Origin: Cruorifilaria tuberocauda
Taxonomy: Eukaryota; Nematoda; Chromadorea; Rhabditida; Onchocercidae
Direction of reading: 5' to 3'
DNA: 40,344 nucleotides
Assembly: GCA_013365365.1 (NCBI GenBank)
Contig: JABVXU010000484.1
Location: forward strand, 1-40,344
Below are positions 22,708 to 33,249 of the stretch, one piece after another. The notes under the pieces were generated by a model. It was not told where the DNA came from. It did not search any database and saw only the letters and a list, made by a program, of their open reading frames with translations. Position 1 is the stretch's first letter. Each line of letters begins with the position of its first letter. Position numbers and translations under genes: made by a program.

Positions 22708-23519
22708 ATGCCGATAGCTTATTTAATTGCAACAATTAGCTGCATGAGCACCTACTTCAAACTGATACTAAAACTTGACATGTTGATAAAACTATTAGAA
22801 TTATTAAATGAATTGTCTTTCGAGAAGGTAAGTAAATGGTAGAGCACTTTAACATGTCACTTAATAAAACTAAGCTTTCGCAATCTTTATTGATTTCCGT
22901 AATAGTATTCGGATTCGATAAATATTGAAACTGTCTGTTAACAAGCTAATTTTATGAACAATATTTAAATATAGTTTGGTCGAGAACTGTAAATAACCTG
23001 TCTTTTTTGACCTCTTATATGTCTTATATAATGAGATTCAGTACTATGATCCATTGATCAGGTTAAGCAAATAGCTCGTTTATTCGAACTAATATACAGT
23101 ATAGTATTATTTGAACGAAATTATTCATCATTTCGTAATTTGAAATATCTGTGATCATAAGTGAAGCAAAATTAGATGTTGAAATTAGATTCTATATTTG
23201 ATTTGCTACAGATGTTCTAGAAGGATCAGCAGTCCAATCAAGTCCAACATGATGAGTTGCTAAGAAAAAGCAATGGAGTTATTACATTGACGCAGAAGTA
23301 GGAAGAGTATAGTTCTGTTGATTCACAATATCCTGCACAATTGGCTTGAATAAATGAAATAATTGACAATTTGCATAAATTAATGGGAAAGAAATTTCAA
23401 TTAATTGATGTAAGTTTTGTAAATCTTTTGGGTCAATTTATCATATTTCTTCACGATCTGCTTGTAAAATATTGTAATAATAGAGCAAACAAATAAGAGA
23501 ATTTTACTCAAAGAATTAA
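22708..23519 (+). pseudogene. Broken three-exon gene for a small protein with a hydrophobic N-terminus
   Basis: Exon 1 (22708-22827) begins four bases after a CATTTTAG acceptor with ATG (MPIAYLIATISCMSTYFK), encodes 40 residues and ends in phase 0 at a GTAAGT donor. Exon 2 (23212-23409) follows GCTACAG, is exactly 66 codons and ends in phase 0 at GTAAGT. A short third exon (23484-23519) would add SKQIREFYSKN and a stop, with AAATAAAA about 60 bases further on. Exon 2 has three in-frame stops: TAG at 23218, TAG at 23299 and TGA at 23347. Between them the frame reads KDQQSNQVQHDELLRKS and INEIIDNLHKLMGKKFQLID. The intact signals with internal stops point to a recently dead gene. The product would be about 117 residues with a possible signal sequence. 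Confidence 0.42.
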
Positions 23520-25267
23520 AAAAACACTTCAACTTGTTTATCACTTGCAAGACTTTCTTCGAATATTATTGTGTTGAAATAAAAATTATTTGAGAAAAAT
23601 AAATTCTGGCTGTTTGATGGGTCATTATTTTACTTCAGTGGATCCATTTTAAATTTTATGACTTTTTTAATTGCGGAAATTAAATCACTTTCATGAGTAA
23701 CCCACGATGATTATTACAATTTATTAATTTATCCCAGAGCGTCCCATTTTTAATAAATGTATTGGTTCCGCTGGAATTTTCTCTTCACTTATCCTAAAAG
23801 TGATGGAATCGTAGTAAAATTAAAAATTCACGATTAAATTGTTGATATTGTGATGTTGAAATGACAGATGTATGTTAACGTATAGTGAGATACACTTTAT
23901 GAAACATGAAGCAGATCAACTGCATGTTATTGTCCGATTTTTGATTCTTGGCATGGGATCGATGGTCAGGAAACGGATAATAGTTTAATGATTGGTGACG
24001 TAGTCTCCATAAATTTCATAAATAATCAGTATGCGTCAGAAGTCTTCATAATTGAGAATCAGTAGACCTCACAATGTTAATAAAAGAGAGAAAAAAAGCT
24101 ATAGTACTAATGTTTAAAAGAGATTATTGAACTCGTTGTTGAGTGAGAGTACTTTTTGATAGCATTTATTTTATTAACAGCCACTATTACTGAGTAATAA
24201 ATAACACCGAATAAAGACACTTTATTTGATTGAGCTAATAATTCTTATTCAGACATATAATAATAATTTTATTTTTTTTTTAATTTAATTATATCGATTT
24301 ACCATGAAGCAAAATTTTTATTTTTGTTCGAGTTATAAAATTTATTGGTATAAATAATTACACTTAAAATGACAACTGAATCCTGGTTTAGACAATGATT
24401 CGTTACTGAAATAAATACTTTGTGCATGCTATAATTTTACAAGAGTTTATCTTAATTGTTATTTAACATGATGGAAGTGATGACGAAACACTCATTAGGT
24501 TGCTGTAAGCGAGAGAATATTTTACTCTCAGTTTTGTGTCAACTCTCTATAATTGGAGATGATATCTAAACATTCTGACCAAAAACATTTGCTGATATTA
24601 TAGGTGTTTATATGAATAATAGTAATAATAATTTACAATAATAACTAATAATAATTAATAGTAATAATATAATAATAATAATCAATAATGCTAGTAATAA
24701 TAACAAGAATAAGAATAATAATAACGAAAATAAAAAATATAATGAATAATAATAAAACAGTAATAATAAGGGAAAATAAAAGAGGTTTGAGAAGAAAGGT
24801 TGAAGGTTTCCACAATTAATTTTCCCAATCAATGAGCCTGAACTCAGAAGTTCTTATATTGCATGAGCTTTTCTTCATTTCAGTTGTTAGCGATATTTTT
24901 GTTGTGTAATATGCTTGCTGAAAATGTATTCTTATAGTTCTACTTCAACAACTGTCAAGTTTAGTTTTTTCTTTTTTTTCAATTTAATTAAGGTAATCTA
25001 TGATGTTAAGATTTTCATATACTTTAAAGGAAAAGAAAGTCATTACCTGTTTTGGTATTATCCATTTCATTTTTCAGTGACTTTGAAATTGAACGCGATT
25101 CGAAATTAACAAGTAAAAGCTTAGAATTTTCTTACAAATCTTAACACGCAATGGCTATGTTCAATTACTTGAATCTCATATTGTAAATGACATTTGTGAT
25201 CACTTCCGACGGCACTGTATCAATCGATTGCAATTATCCATGTTTGAACAGAAATAACTTTTCCATG
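23520..25267. other. Non-coding stretch before the calmodulin-like gene
   Basis: No exon was found apart from low-complexity sequence. It includes the interrupted AAT repeat and probably the promoter region of the calmodulin-like gene. Confidence 0.6.
24615..24773. repeat. Interrupted AAT trinucleotide microsatellite
   Basis: About 160 bases of AAT/AATA units with point interruptions (AGT, AAC, AAG). The long hydrophobic frame on the opposite strand is a product of this repeat and not a gene. Confidence 0.9.
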
Positions 25268-25279
25268 TTTTTTACCTAG
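25268..25279 (+). promoter_or_regulatory. Probable spliced-leader trans-splice acceptor
   Basis: TTTTTTACCTAG lies five bases upstream of the ATG at 25285. In nematodes a 3' splice site this close to a start codon, with no donor upstream that fits, is typical of spliced-leader addition. It supports the chosen start. A second acceptor-like CTCTTCCAG at 25327-25335 is in phase 0 within the first exon and could mark an alternative first intron. Confidence 0.45.
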
Positions 25280-25284
25280 AAATC

Positions 25285-26099
25285 ATGAATATCAATAAAA
25301 TTAGTAGTTTTGTAATGGAAAATTTGCTCTTCCAGGATGAGTTAAAAGAAGAAGATTTGCGAGAAATTTTTAAAGAATTTGATTTGAATGGTGATGGATA
25401 TATACAAAAAGATGAACTGAATGCAGTGATGATCAAAATGGGCCAACGTCCAACAGATGACGAACTAAATGCAATGTTTAATGCTGCAGACAAAGATAAA
25501 GATGGCAATATTGATTTTGATGGTATTCTTGATTTTTCCAACCAATAAAGTTCAATTTTATTAATTAGTATAGTTTAAGATATGTTCAGTATTCAAATAA
25601 ATATTAGCTGTAAGAAATTAATTATATTTCTTTTTAACTTCAAAATAGACACTTTTTGTATGCTACTTTTTGATGAAATTCTGCAAGTATGGAGTTAACT
25701 TATACAAAAATTATAGAATTTCTATCAATAGCTTATGCGAATCCGCTCTCATTATCCTTGAAAGCTGTTTTCGAAGAATTAGATGTAGACGGTGATGGTT
25801 GTATTACTCGATCTGAGTTACGAACTGCTTTCCAACGAATGGGACATAATCTTACTGATAGTGATGTCAAGGCTATTTACAATCAAGTTGATGTTAACAA
25901 AGATGGAAGAATTAATTTTGATGGTAACGATCTTATTTGAATCGAAATATTTGGAATCATTTTGTTCTCTCTCAATTTATCCAGATACTGGTCAATTTTA
26001 TCAAAGATTTTCAAGGATATTTTTTTGGAAAAAATTTTATCATATTACATGTTGTGTATTTCAGAGTTTTGTCAAATGATAACAAGAAAAAGAGGATAA
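25285..26099 (+). CDS. Calmodulin-like protein with four EF-hands
   Basis: Exons 25285-25522, 25717-25923 and 26065-26099 join with matching phases to give 159 residues. Four 12-residue Ca2+-binding loops are complete: DLNGDGYIQKDE, DKDKDGNIDFDE (its last Glu is made across the first junction), DVDGDGCITRSE and DVNKDGRINFDE (its last Glu is made across the second junction). All keep Asp at position 1, Gly at 6 and Glu at 12, so all four should bind Ca2+. The linker is ANPLSLSLKAVFEE and the tail is FCQMITRKRG, as in nematode calmodulin-like proteins related to C. elegans B0563.7 (recalled, not checked). The likely role is a cytosolic Ca2+ sensor that binds target helices. The N-terminus of about 20 residues (MNINKISSFVMENLLF) is less certain, because an acceptor-like site sits inside it. 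Confidence 0.93.
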
Positions 26100-28255
26100 A
26101 TACATCGAGAATTATGGATAATTGTTGTATATATCTATTTGTTTATATGCATCTTTTATGAGTAATAGCGGACTCTCATCTTATGAATTCTCATGAATTG
26201 GCTAATTTCATATTTCCTTTTAAAACAATCATTGATCGTTTAATTATTCAACGACAACGATAATTTAACGATAAATTATCCAGTTAGATTCATAACTGGA
26301 TTTTCTGAAGAACTTATGATAATAACTGTTAAGACACCTTTAAATCCACTTATTATTTAATGATTGAACAGTCATTTACGTCTGATAAATTTTGAAGAAA
26401 TAAAAGCGATTTTGATGAAAGGCTGAAGCTTACTGATTGGAGATGCTGCAATAACTTGAAGCATTGATCTTCTTTTGAGATTTCAACTCTTTTAATTATT
26501 GAAATAATAAACATCAAAATGATAAACAACGTTATGTTTGCCATTGATAGTTGGCAACCATAAAATAAGTTAGAAATATAGCCAATAAATCAGCTTAAAT
26601 TATTGCTGACTAAAGATTATGTAGCAAAAACCAAGAATTAATATAATTTTCAAAAAATCGTACCTTTCTTCCCCATGCTTATAAAACTCTTTATTCACGC
26701 TTGATGCTATAACAGTACAAGGGATAAGAACTGATTTCACGTTTTCACGTTTTAGACAGTAATAGTTTTTATACTATAGCGACAGCAAATAAATGACACT
26801 GCAAAAATAGTAAGTAGATATAAACCATGTGATATTTCAAACAGTTCAAGGCCCGAATTTTTATCATTTTCCAAATTTCTTATAAAATGGAATATGGAGT
26901 TTTCATTATTCATAAGTTGAATAGAATTATTCAATCATTTGTTTGATTACTAAAATATTTCAGCAAAATAACTTGAAAATCATCATTCTGTAAATTGAAT
27001 TGTTCCTTTCTTCATGCTAATTGCCAATCGAGAACATTTAGAAAGCACCAAATTATTCAGCATGAAATAATCGTTCATTTTTCGTTAGTAAAATCTTCCT
27101 GTATTTATTATGTAAAATCAAATCATCAACTCAGAATCCGGCAAATGAAGATACTTAAAAATTCATTAGAAACTGAAAGTGAAGTTGTGTAATTGAAAGT
27201 AAACTTGTGTATTATTTTAATTTTAAAAATTTAACCAAAAAGAGAAATTATCGACGAATTTAAATTTCAGTTCCATTTAGTATGTTTTTTATATAAAAGA
27301 TTACTAAGTTTAAAAGTAATCAATAACGATAACTAGATTTGAAATAAAAATTATATGAATACGGTTCTTCTTTTTGCTATGAAATTATTGAATGTGTTGC
27401 GAAATTGAGTGTTGAAGTATTACTACATTTCAGTCTAATAAGTCTTTTGCTGCACTTCGACTATGTTATGTAATAGGTTCTAGGTAGCTTATCATTGCAA
27501 ATTTACAAAATCATTAAATTATGAAAAAATGTAAGAAATTTCACTATTTTTATTTTTTGCTAAAAATTTATAATTCAAATTTTTTCTTTTCAAGCATGGA
27601 CTTCTTCGATTTTCAAAACTTCGGCAATCTAATAGAATTATTAGACTGCATTATAATTATGAATCGCCAATAGAAAACAAAGTTAACAATACCAGGATCA
27701 AAATGTAAGAAAATACGAATATAAATGACTGATAACGATGAATTCTTCTTCAGTTTTCTGCAATACTCGTGAATGTATAGAAACAGCCTTGGGCAAGCAA
27801 TCTGAGATGCACTCGTATTTAAATCAAGTTAACACAGTAAAAAAATCTATCGTTTGCTTTTTTTTCGATTAGAATGATGAATTTAGATCCAACAAATATC
27901 AATTTCAAAACCGACAATCAATACGGATGATACATGTTAAAAATTTTGATGATATAAATTGAAAAATTAATAAAAATTGGTTTGATTTTTTAAAAGTGTA
28001 ATTTTCGGATCATTTTAGTTTAATACTATTGGTTCATTTGACTTTTTATTAGTGAAGTAGCTAACAATTAGCTTTGGTTATCAATAATTGTTATATGTTC
28101 CCATTTAATTGTTGACTTGTCGGTGCGATTTAATTTTTAAAATTGTATATTTCACCAATCTGTACTTGCATTATGTATGCTTTGCATTTTCAAATTGTTA
28201 TCACTAATATAATCCTGTGTCCTTTTTTCTTTTAGTAAACTTTTTTACTTTCCAG
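26100..28255. other. Non-coding stretch with no supported gene
   Basis: AT-rich sequence. A 65-residue + strand frame at 26995-27192 has no splice context and no recognised motif. Nothing else was seen. Confidence 0.55.
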
Positions 28256-28791
28256 CAAACAAAGGAACTGTCAGAAAGAAAATGCAAACAGTTCGAAAGG
28301 ATTCGAAATAGTTTGAAAAAAAAGGATGTAAAGAATTAACGGAAGACTTGATTTAATTAAGGATGGTCTGAATAAGATACCTGCTGCCGGAGAAACCCAA
28401 AATCACATAAAAAGATATGTTAAATCAGTAGACGATCGAATTATATGTGAGGAAGATTTTTGTAGATATTCTCAGTTAAAGCTAATCGTATGCTTTCCTA
28501 TATCTCAAGTCATTGTAACTTCATCTCTTCTTTACCCTGCAAGGAACCAGCTACCCCGTAACTATCATTGTCAATCATTCTTGATTTTCATTCTTACAAC
28601 GCCCACTTCAAAAGATATAAAAGTTGGACGGAAAAGGAGGTAACACACTTCCACCAACTGATTACATTCAGCTACCTCAATTCTACTACCCCGAATCTTC
28701 TCCCCTACAAAGAACAGTGCGGTCAGGGATTCCGTGGACCAAGATAAAAAGTCACCTAATTGCTAATTGCCAAGTGTTAAAAAGACGTTAG
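28256..28791 (+). pseudogene. Frame-broken coding-like block, possibly a retroelement gag relic
   Basis: After a TTTACTTTCCAG acceptor, 24 codons read QTKELSERKCKQFERIRNSL and on to KKKD. A frame offset by one base (28332-28643, 103 open codons with no ATG) reads INGRLDLIKDGLNKIPAAG and HIKRYVKSVDDRIICEEDF. A third segment (28621-28791) reads GNTLPPTDYIQLPQFYYPES and on to a TAG. The first two could be joined by a 34-base GT-AG gap, which would be very short for an intron. The segment is richer in G and C than its flanks. The charged helical start and the LPQF-type motif recall BEL/Pao retrotransposon gag, but that is a weak visual match. No terminal repeats or reverse transcriptase were seen. 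Confidence 0.33.
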
Positions 28792-29851
28792 ACGTTATAC
28801 ATCCGATTCCTGATTATTTGGGGGATCCCAATTCAAATTATATCCTATCTCTTTATTCGACTAATTTTATTCCAATAAACGATTACTTCATTCTTGATTG
28901 TGAACATTGTAACTTTTGTGAAAAGAATAAAACGCTCTTGCACTAACTCGATTTTGACCCACACATACATCAAGAGCGAACTCTCTCCGCTTTCCCGACA
29001 CTTGCAGCACTTTTATTTGAATAGTCTAAGTTATACGTAGGGCAATTATTAAACAATATCGTTATATTGAAGATTCAATTTTTTGAAAATTCTAATCTTT
29101 GCTTTTTCAATGTGATCAGTTGAAATCTTGGGAGAGATTACACGATTCTAATTTCCTTGTGACTTTTTTTCTGCTTTTTAAAAAATTCTAATCTATTTGT
29201 CAATGAAATCACTCGGAATCTTCTTTTGCTTTCTTATGCTTACAAGACTCTCGTCAGTTTAATGCCGCCATCTCAATTATTACTAACATCTGAACTGAAG
29301 AAAAAACGAGAAATTATCGGAATGATTGCCACATGAAATTAACAATCTTCTCCACTTCTCATCGCGCACACCGTGACACTTTTCATCTTAAAATCTATTT
29401 ATAACTTTTAATTGCGCCAATGACTGATACAATCTGCACGTATTTATTTCCTTTGTCTCTTTTTCTGTGTCATTGTTTCAAATAGTGGAATCATCAATTT
29501 CATGATTGTTCAGGTCTCATTGAGCTTTCTGATGATGGAAATAAATTCGACAAGTTTTATCAAATTTCTAGTTAAAACAATTCAGTATTATCAAAAGATT
29601 TTGATTTTTTCTAAAAATATTTGAATTTTTGAGGGGTAACTTTCCAGATGATAATATTGATGTGCTTGTAAGACTAACAAGCAATGGAAATAATTATTTT
29701 ATAAATATTTGCAATGTTATGTCTCTTAAGCATTCATGTGACAAATCAAAACTTGTCATCTAAAAAGGAAACAATGATCTATCATCCTTACAAATGATAT
29801 GATATGATAATGAATTGCAAATTCTTTTCATCTAATGCTAATAAGGATGAA

Positions 29852-29893
29852 TGATCAAACACTCACCATCATTTAATGGTGAATATTTGATCA
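29852..29893. repeat. Near-perfect inverted repeat (hairpin)
   Basis: TGATCAAACACTCACCAT and ATGGTGAATATTTGATCA face each other across a 6-base loop, with 16 of 18 positions paired; the two mismatches could form G-T wobble pairs in one strand's RNA. An outer pair, TCATCCTTA near 29783 and TAAGGATGA at 29842-29850, lies just upstream. Function is unknown. Confidence 0.6.
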
Positions 29894-30712
29894 CTTATTT
29901 CATTGATATAGCGACAATAATTTCTATATTTTTAGCCTCGTATCTGGGCATTGCATCGTTTCTTCTCAGTTAGTAATATTTCTCGATTGCAAGTGACATG
30001 TATTATTACTTACATTTCTTGTAATGTTGCGATACTGATAACTTAGGAAAGGTTATCCTTCAAATAATGATTCGTTTTGTAAACTGATGTAGGCTTCTAT
30101 AAATAACTTAAAATATGAAATAAAAGAAAGATGTATGACCAAATTTATTCTGAAAACGAATTACAAGTTGACATCAGAATGGTTGTTTATGTTCCTTCAT
30201 TTTCTTTACGCAAATATCATTCACATCAATTGCAAATCGAAAGAAGAAACAGTGAAAAATGAAGAAATGCCATCGTTCCGTTTTAATTACTTACGAAGGA
30301 AGTAAAATATTGTGCATATATTTATTAAGATATTATGTGATAAATATATATATATATAATAAATATTTAATTTGTATTAAATATGTGTATATATTTGATC
30401 GTTATATTTTAAATCAAGCCTATCTTTTTTCCGGACCAGATTCATTCTGAAATATTGTGAATTAATTTGACTGTCTAAAAATTCCACACACTGATCTTAC
30501 TTTTTTCAGTAATGCATGAAGTAATACGAACAGTAGCATTAAGATTAGCGATATAAGTTTTCGAATACAAAATACTAATACTTTTTTCTTCTTTCTCTTT
30601 TTATTGGATGTGAGAGTGATTTCTCACCAAAATAAGAAGCAGTCCATCTGAAAGACGATAATCATTATTGCTTACATCGGAAGCACCGTCACTTCCCAAC
30701 AAATTCTCACGA

Positions 30713-30736
30713 ACACACACACACACACACACACAC
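30713..30736. repeat. AC dinucleotide microsatellite (12 units)
   Basis: Perfect AC run in non-coding sequence. Confidence 0.95.
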
Positions 30737-31184
30737 TCATATGCGCACATATTAACGACATTGTTGATTGCAGTCAGCTTCGGAACTTTATTGCATTTTA
30801 AAATGATTGTTAAATCTTTTCAGTCATTCTTCATACTTAACGTTCCTGATATAACATTAGGTGTATTGTGTGTAATCATACATTGATTACGTTCTCTTAG
30901 ATTGTTTAGCTATCAGATTGCTAGGAAAAATTTATTCAGATGTAATATAGTGAAGTCAAAGATAAAACAAGATGTATATAATCCAATAAAACTTACCATA
31001 ACATGCTTTTTCATTAAAAAAAACCATAAATCATATTGAAATTCAAAGATATCACATGCTTATATTTCAAATGTTTTTATTTTTAGGACTTTTTTTCGCT
31101 TAAACTTCGAATTAAACCATATTTACAGGAATTTAATCGTCGAAAGATTGTGTATTGTTTAATGCACATAGAAAAGAAGAATTT

Positions 31185-32779
31185 ATGATCCAAAATCACC
31201 GAAAATCGGATGCTCTGAATGAGTTTCACATAGCAATTAGAGAGCTAATAAGCCTGAATTAGTGAGTCTTTAATATTTATGAAAAAACGAACATCAAAAT
31301 ATCTATCTTGTTAATTTTCTGGATATTTACAATTTTTATTTAGGTGTTATACACACTGCAGCATCATCGAAGTTTAAATATCAATTCAAATTTGCCCTTT
31401 CATTAGCTTTCGAAATCAAAGTGAACCAATCGTTCGAATACTGCTAAACTATAACTGTGAGCTAAATAAGCTCTCATCTTATGAGAGCGGTCGACTTAAA
31501 ACGCCTCTTTATACAGCTGTACGACTTCACAATTATGCCATCGTTGAGCTACTCCTGGTTTGCCTTCTCAAATAACATTTAAATAAGACTATCTAAACCG
31601 CTCAAAAGTAAATTTCATTAGCTGCTAAATGTGATAGCAAAATATTAGGATTATTTGATCTCAAGAATAATATGCGTTCAATAAGAGCTGTCAAATATGG
31701 AGTCTTTAAAGCATTATGAATATTTTATATGTATGACATAGAAAATTTTTAATTTAAGTTTTACTTCAGAAACTTGGACAAAGTTATAGTTTTTGGGATA
31801 AATTCGCTCGTACAAATTTTAAATTGGTTATCAAATTATCGGAAACTTTGTTAAATCAAGGTTCCTTTCGATAATATTTTTGTAAGTAAATTTCAGATTT
31901 TTCAGAATACTTTGGCTTTCAGTTTAGTTTCAATGATTTGCTATGCCGATTTTCTGCATTTTTATTAAAATGATTGCAAAGTTTAACAACTTAAAATTTT
32001 TTATTTTAAATTAAACAAAATTATGATTACGTGAGTTTGCTGTTTGCGGATGCATGGTGCAGACCCAAATGTGACAGTATCAGATAATCGCATGTCACTG
32101 TATATTGCTACAAAAGAACGATGCTTGAGCATTTGTAAGTTACTCATTGCTTTTGGAGCTAATTTGGATATTCCCCATTGTACCGGACAAATTCCCTTAC
32201 ATCTCGCATGCCGAAATATTACTGGTTTTATTTTTCCCTGTTATTAAAAAATTCATTTCGCTATTAGTCAGATCATCCTCATGCTTATATCACTTCAGAT
32301 TAGTTACCATTTTTCGATCTTCCAAAACCAAATATAATCTCTTGAATATAACAATTAATAATTATAAAATGAACATGGATATGCTAATGTATTGTATTGG
32401 ATGAGAGGAAATAACCGCGGGTCGTATCAAATTATATTCATTAAGAAATGAGTTGTAAAAAAGCATTTAAAACATGGACAATATATTCAAATAAAATACT
32501 TTTCAAATATCAAATATTCTATTTAGAACAAGCAAATGGTTATTTTCAGTTTTTCAGTTAGAAGTTTCATACTGTTCTACAATTCCATAAATATGTTATT
32601 TAGACTGTGAACAGATTGCCATGCTGCTTATCGCCCATGGCGCTAATGTTAACGCTTCTGATTTCATGCGTCGCCTTCCGTTAGATTTTGCCGAAATCAA
32701 TGCTTCTATACCAACCGTTGAACGATTGATCGGAGAAGGATCACCAATCAGCAAACATATGAGAGAACGGTTCGAATAA
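31185..32779 (+). CDS. Ankyrin-repeat protein (four exons, one irregular splice)
   Basis: Exons 31185-31261, 31407-31557, 32050-32224 and 32604-32779 give 192 residues. Ankyrin features run in order: SEPIVRILLNYNCELN (about residues 30-47), TPLYTAVRLHNYAIVELLL then MHGADPNV (about 59-84), MSLYIATKERCLSICKLLIA with GANLD (about 90-115), IPLHLACRNIT (about 122-133), and CEQIAMLLIAHGANVNASD with LPLDFA and a VERLIGEG end. That is about four or five repeats, and the C-terminus is HMRERFE. Such repeats form a protein-binding scaffold; the partner is unknown. An acceptor (ATTTACAG, ending at 31128) 56 bases before the ATG may be the trans-splice site. Junctions 1 and 3 are normal GT-AG. Junction 2 has a GTTTGC donor, but the position needed to keep frame and the repeat consensus (GCGG|ATGCAT at 32049/32050) is not AG. 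The gene may be irregularly spliced, carry a small indel, or be newly broken. Confidence 0.75.
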
Positions 32780-32978
32780 AAAATTAAGAGCAAATGCTCA
32801 CTCTCATATTAAATATTAATTCAGTAATACATGAAAGTTGATTAATTATGCCAGGTGACATAAAAATGAAATTCGTTACCAAAAAGGAAGGCAAAAACAC
32901 TGTATGAATATTAAACATTTCACGAAAGAATTTAGAATCCGAAATATACTGCAAGATAAATCTGATCAACGAGGAAGA

Positions 32979-33249
32979 ATGGAGAAGATTGATAACCAGA
33001 GCGTCGCATCAGCCACCGTTATCGACAAGAGCTATTCAGCGGTAAATTTCTACTTTATGCGTTCTATGAATTCATTATTTCACTTTTTCAACGGAGAAAC
33101 CCATTGTAAAATGGGCAAAGAGAGAGAAAGAGAGAGGGAGAAAAAAACAGGTTGAATATTCATTCACGGAGAAGAAAACGGTTTGGAGGTACGTCCAAGT
33201 TCATACTGCTTGAGAAGTGATGATAATTTTCAGGTACTCACCTTACTGA
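32979..33249 (+). CDS. Candidate 38-residue micro-protein, three exons
   Basis: Exons 32979-33041 (MEKIDNQSVASATVIDKSYS plus A), 33151-33188 (VEYSFTEKKTVW) and 33234-33249 (R completed, then YSPY and TGA) join with agreeing phases 0 and 2. Donors are GTAAAT and GTACGT; acceptors are AAACAG and TTTTCAG. The second intron is only 45 bases, at the lower end of nematode introns. The frame can be extended upstream to an ATG at 32904. No domain is recognisable. It starts 200 bases after the ankyrin gene's stop on the same strand, which would suit an operon-like or trans-spliced arrangement, but chance cannot be excluded at this length. Confidence 0.38.

Larger units (their letters stand above)
28792..31128. 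other. Non-coding stretch with small repeats
   Basis: No coding exon is supported. It contains a short tandem ATGAT run near 29793-29812, a hairpin at 29852-29893, an AT run near 30344-30358 and an AC microsatellite at 30713-30736. The 63- and 72-residue frames overlapping the last two owe their length to low-complexity sequence. Confidence 0.55.

Noticed and set aside
24608..24832. Leu/Tyr/Ile-rich minus-strand frame resembling a membrane protein
   Set aside because: It is the reverse reading of the AAT microsatellite.
25272..25541. 89-residue Ser-rich minus-strand frame
   Set aside because: Antisense of the first calmodulin-like exon, which has unmistakable EF-hands.
28801..29020. Possible long terminal repeat after the 28.3-28.8 kb block
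   Set aside because: An AATAAA-like signal and a GC shift are present, but no matching second copy or target duplication was found in the window.
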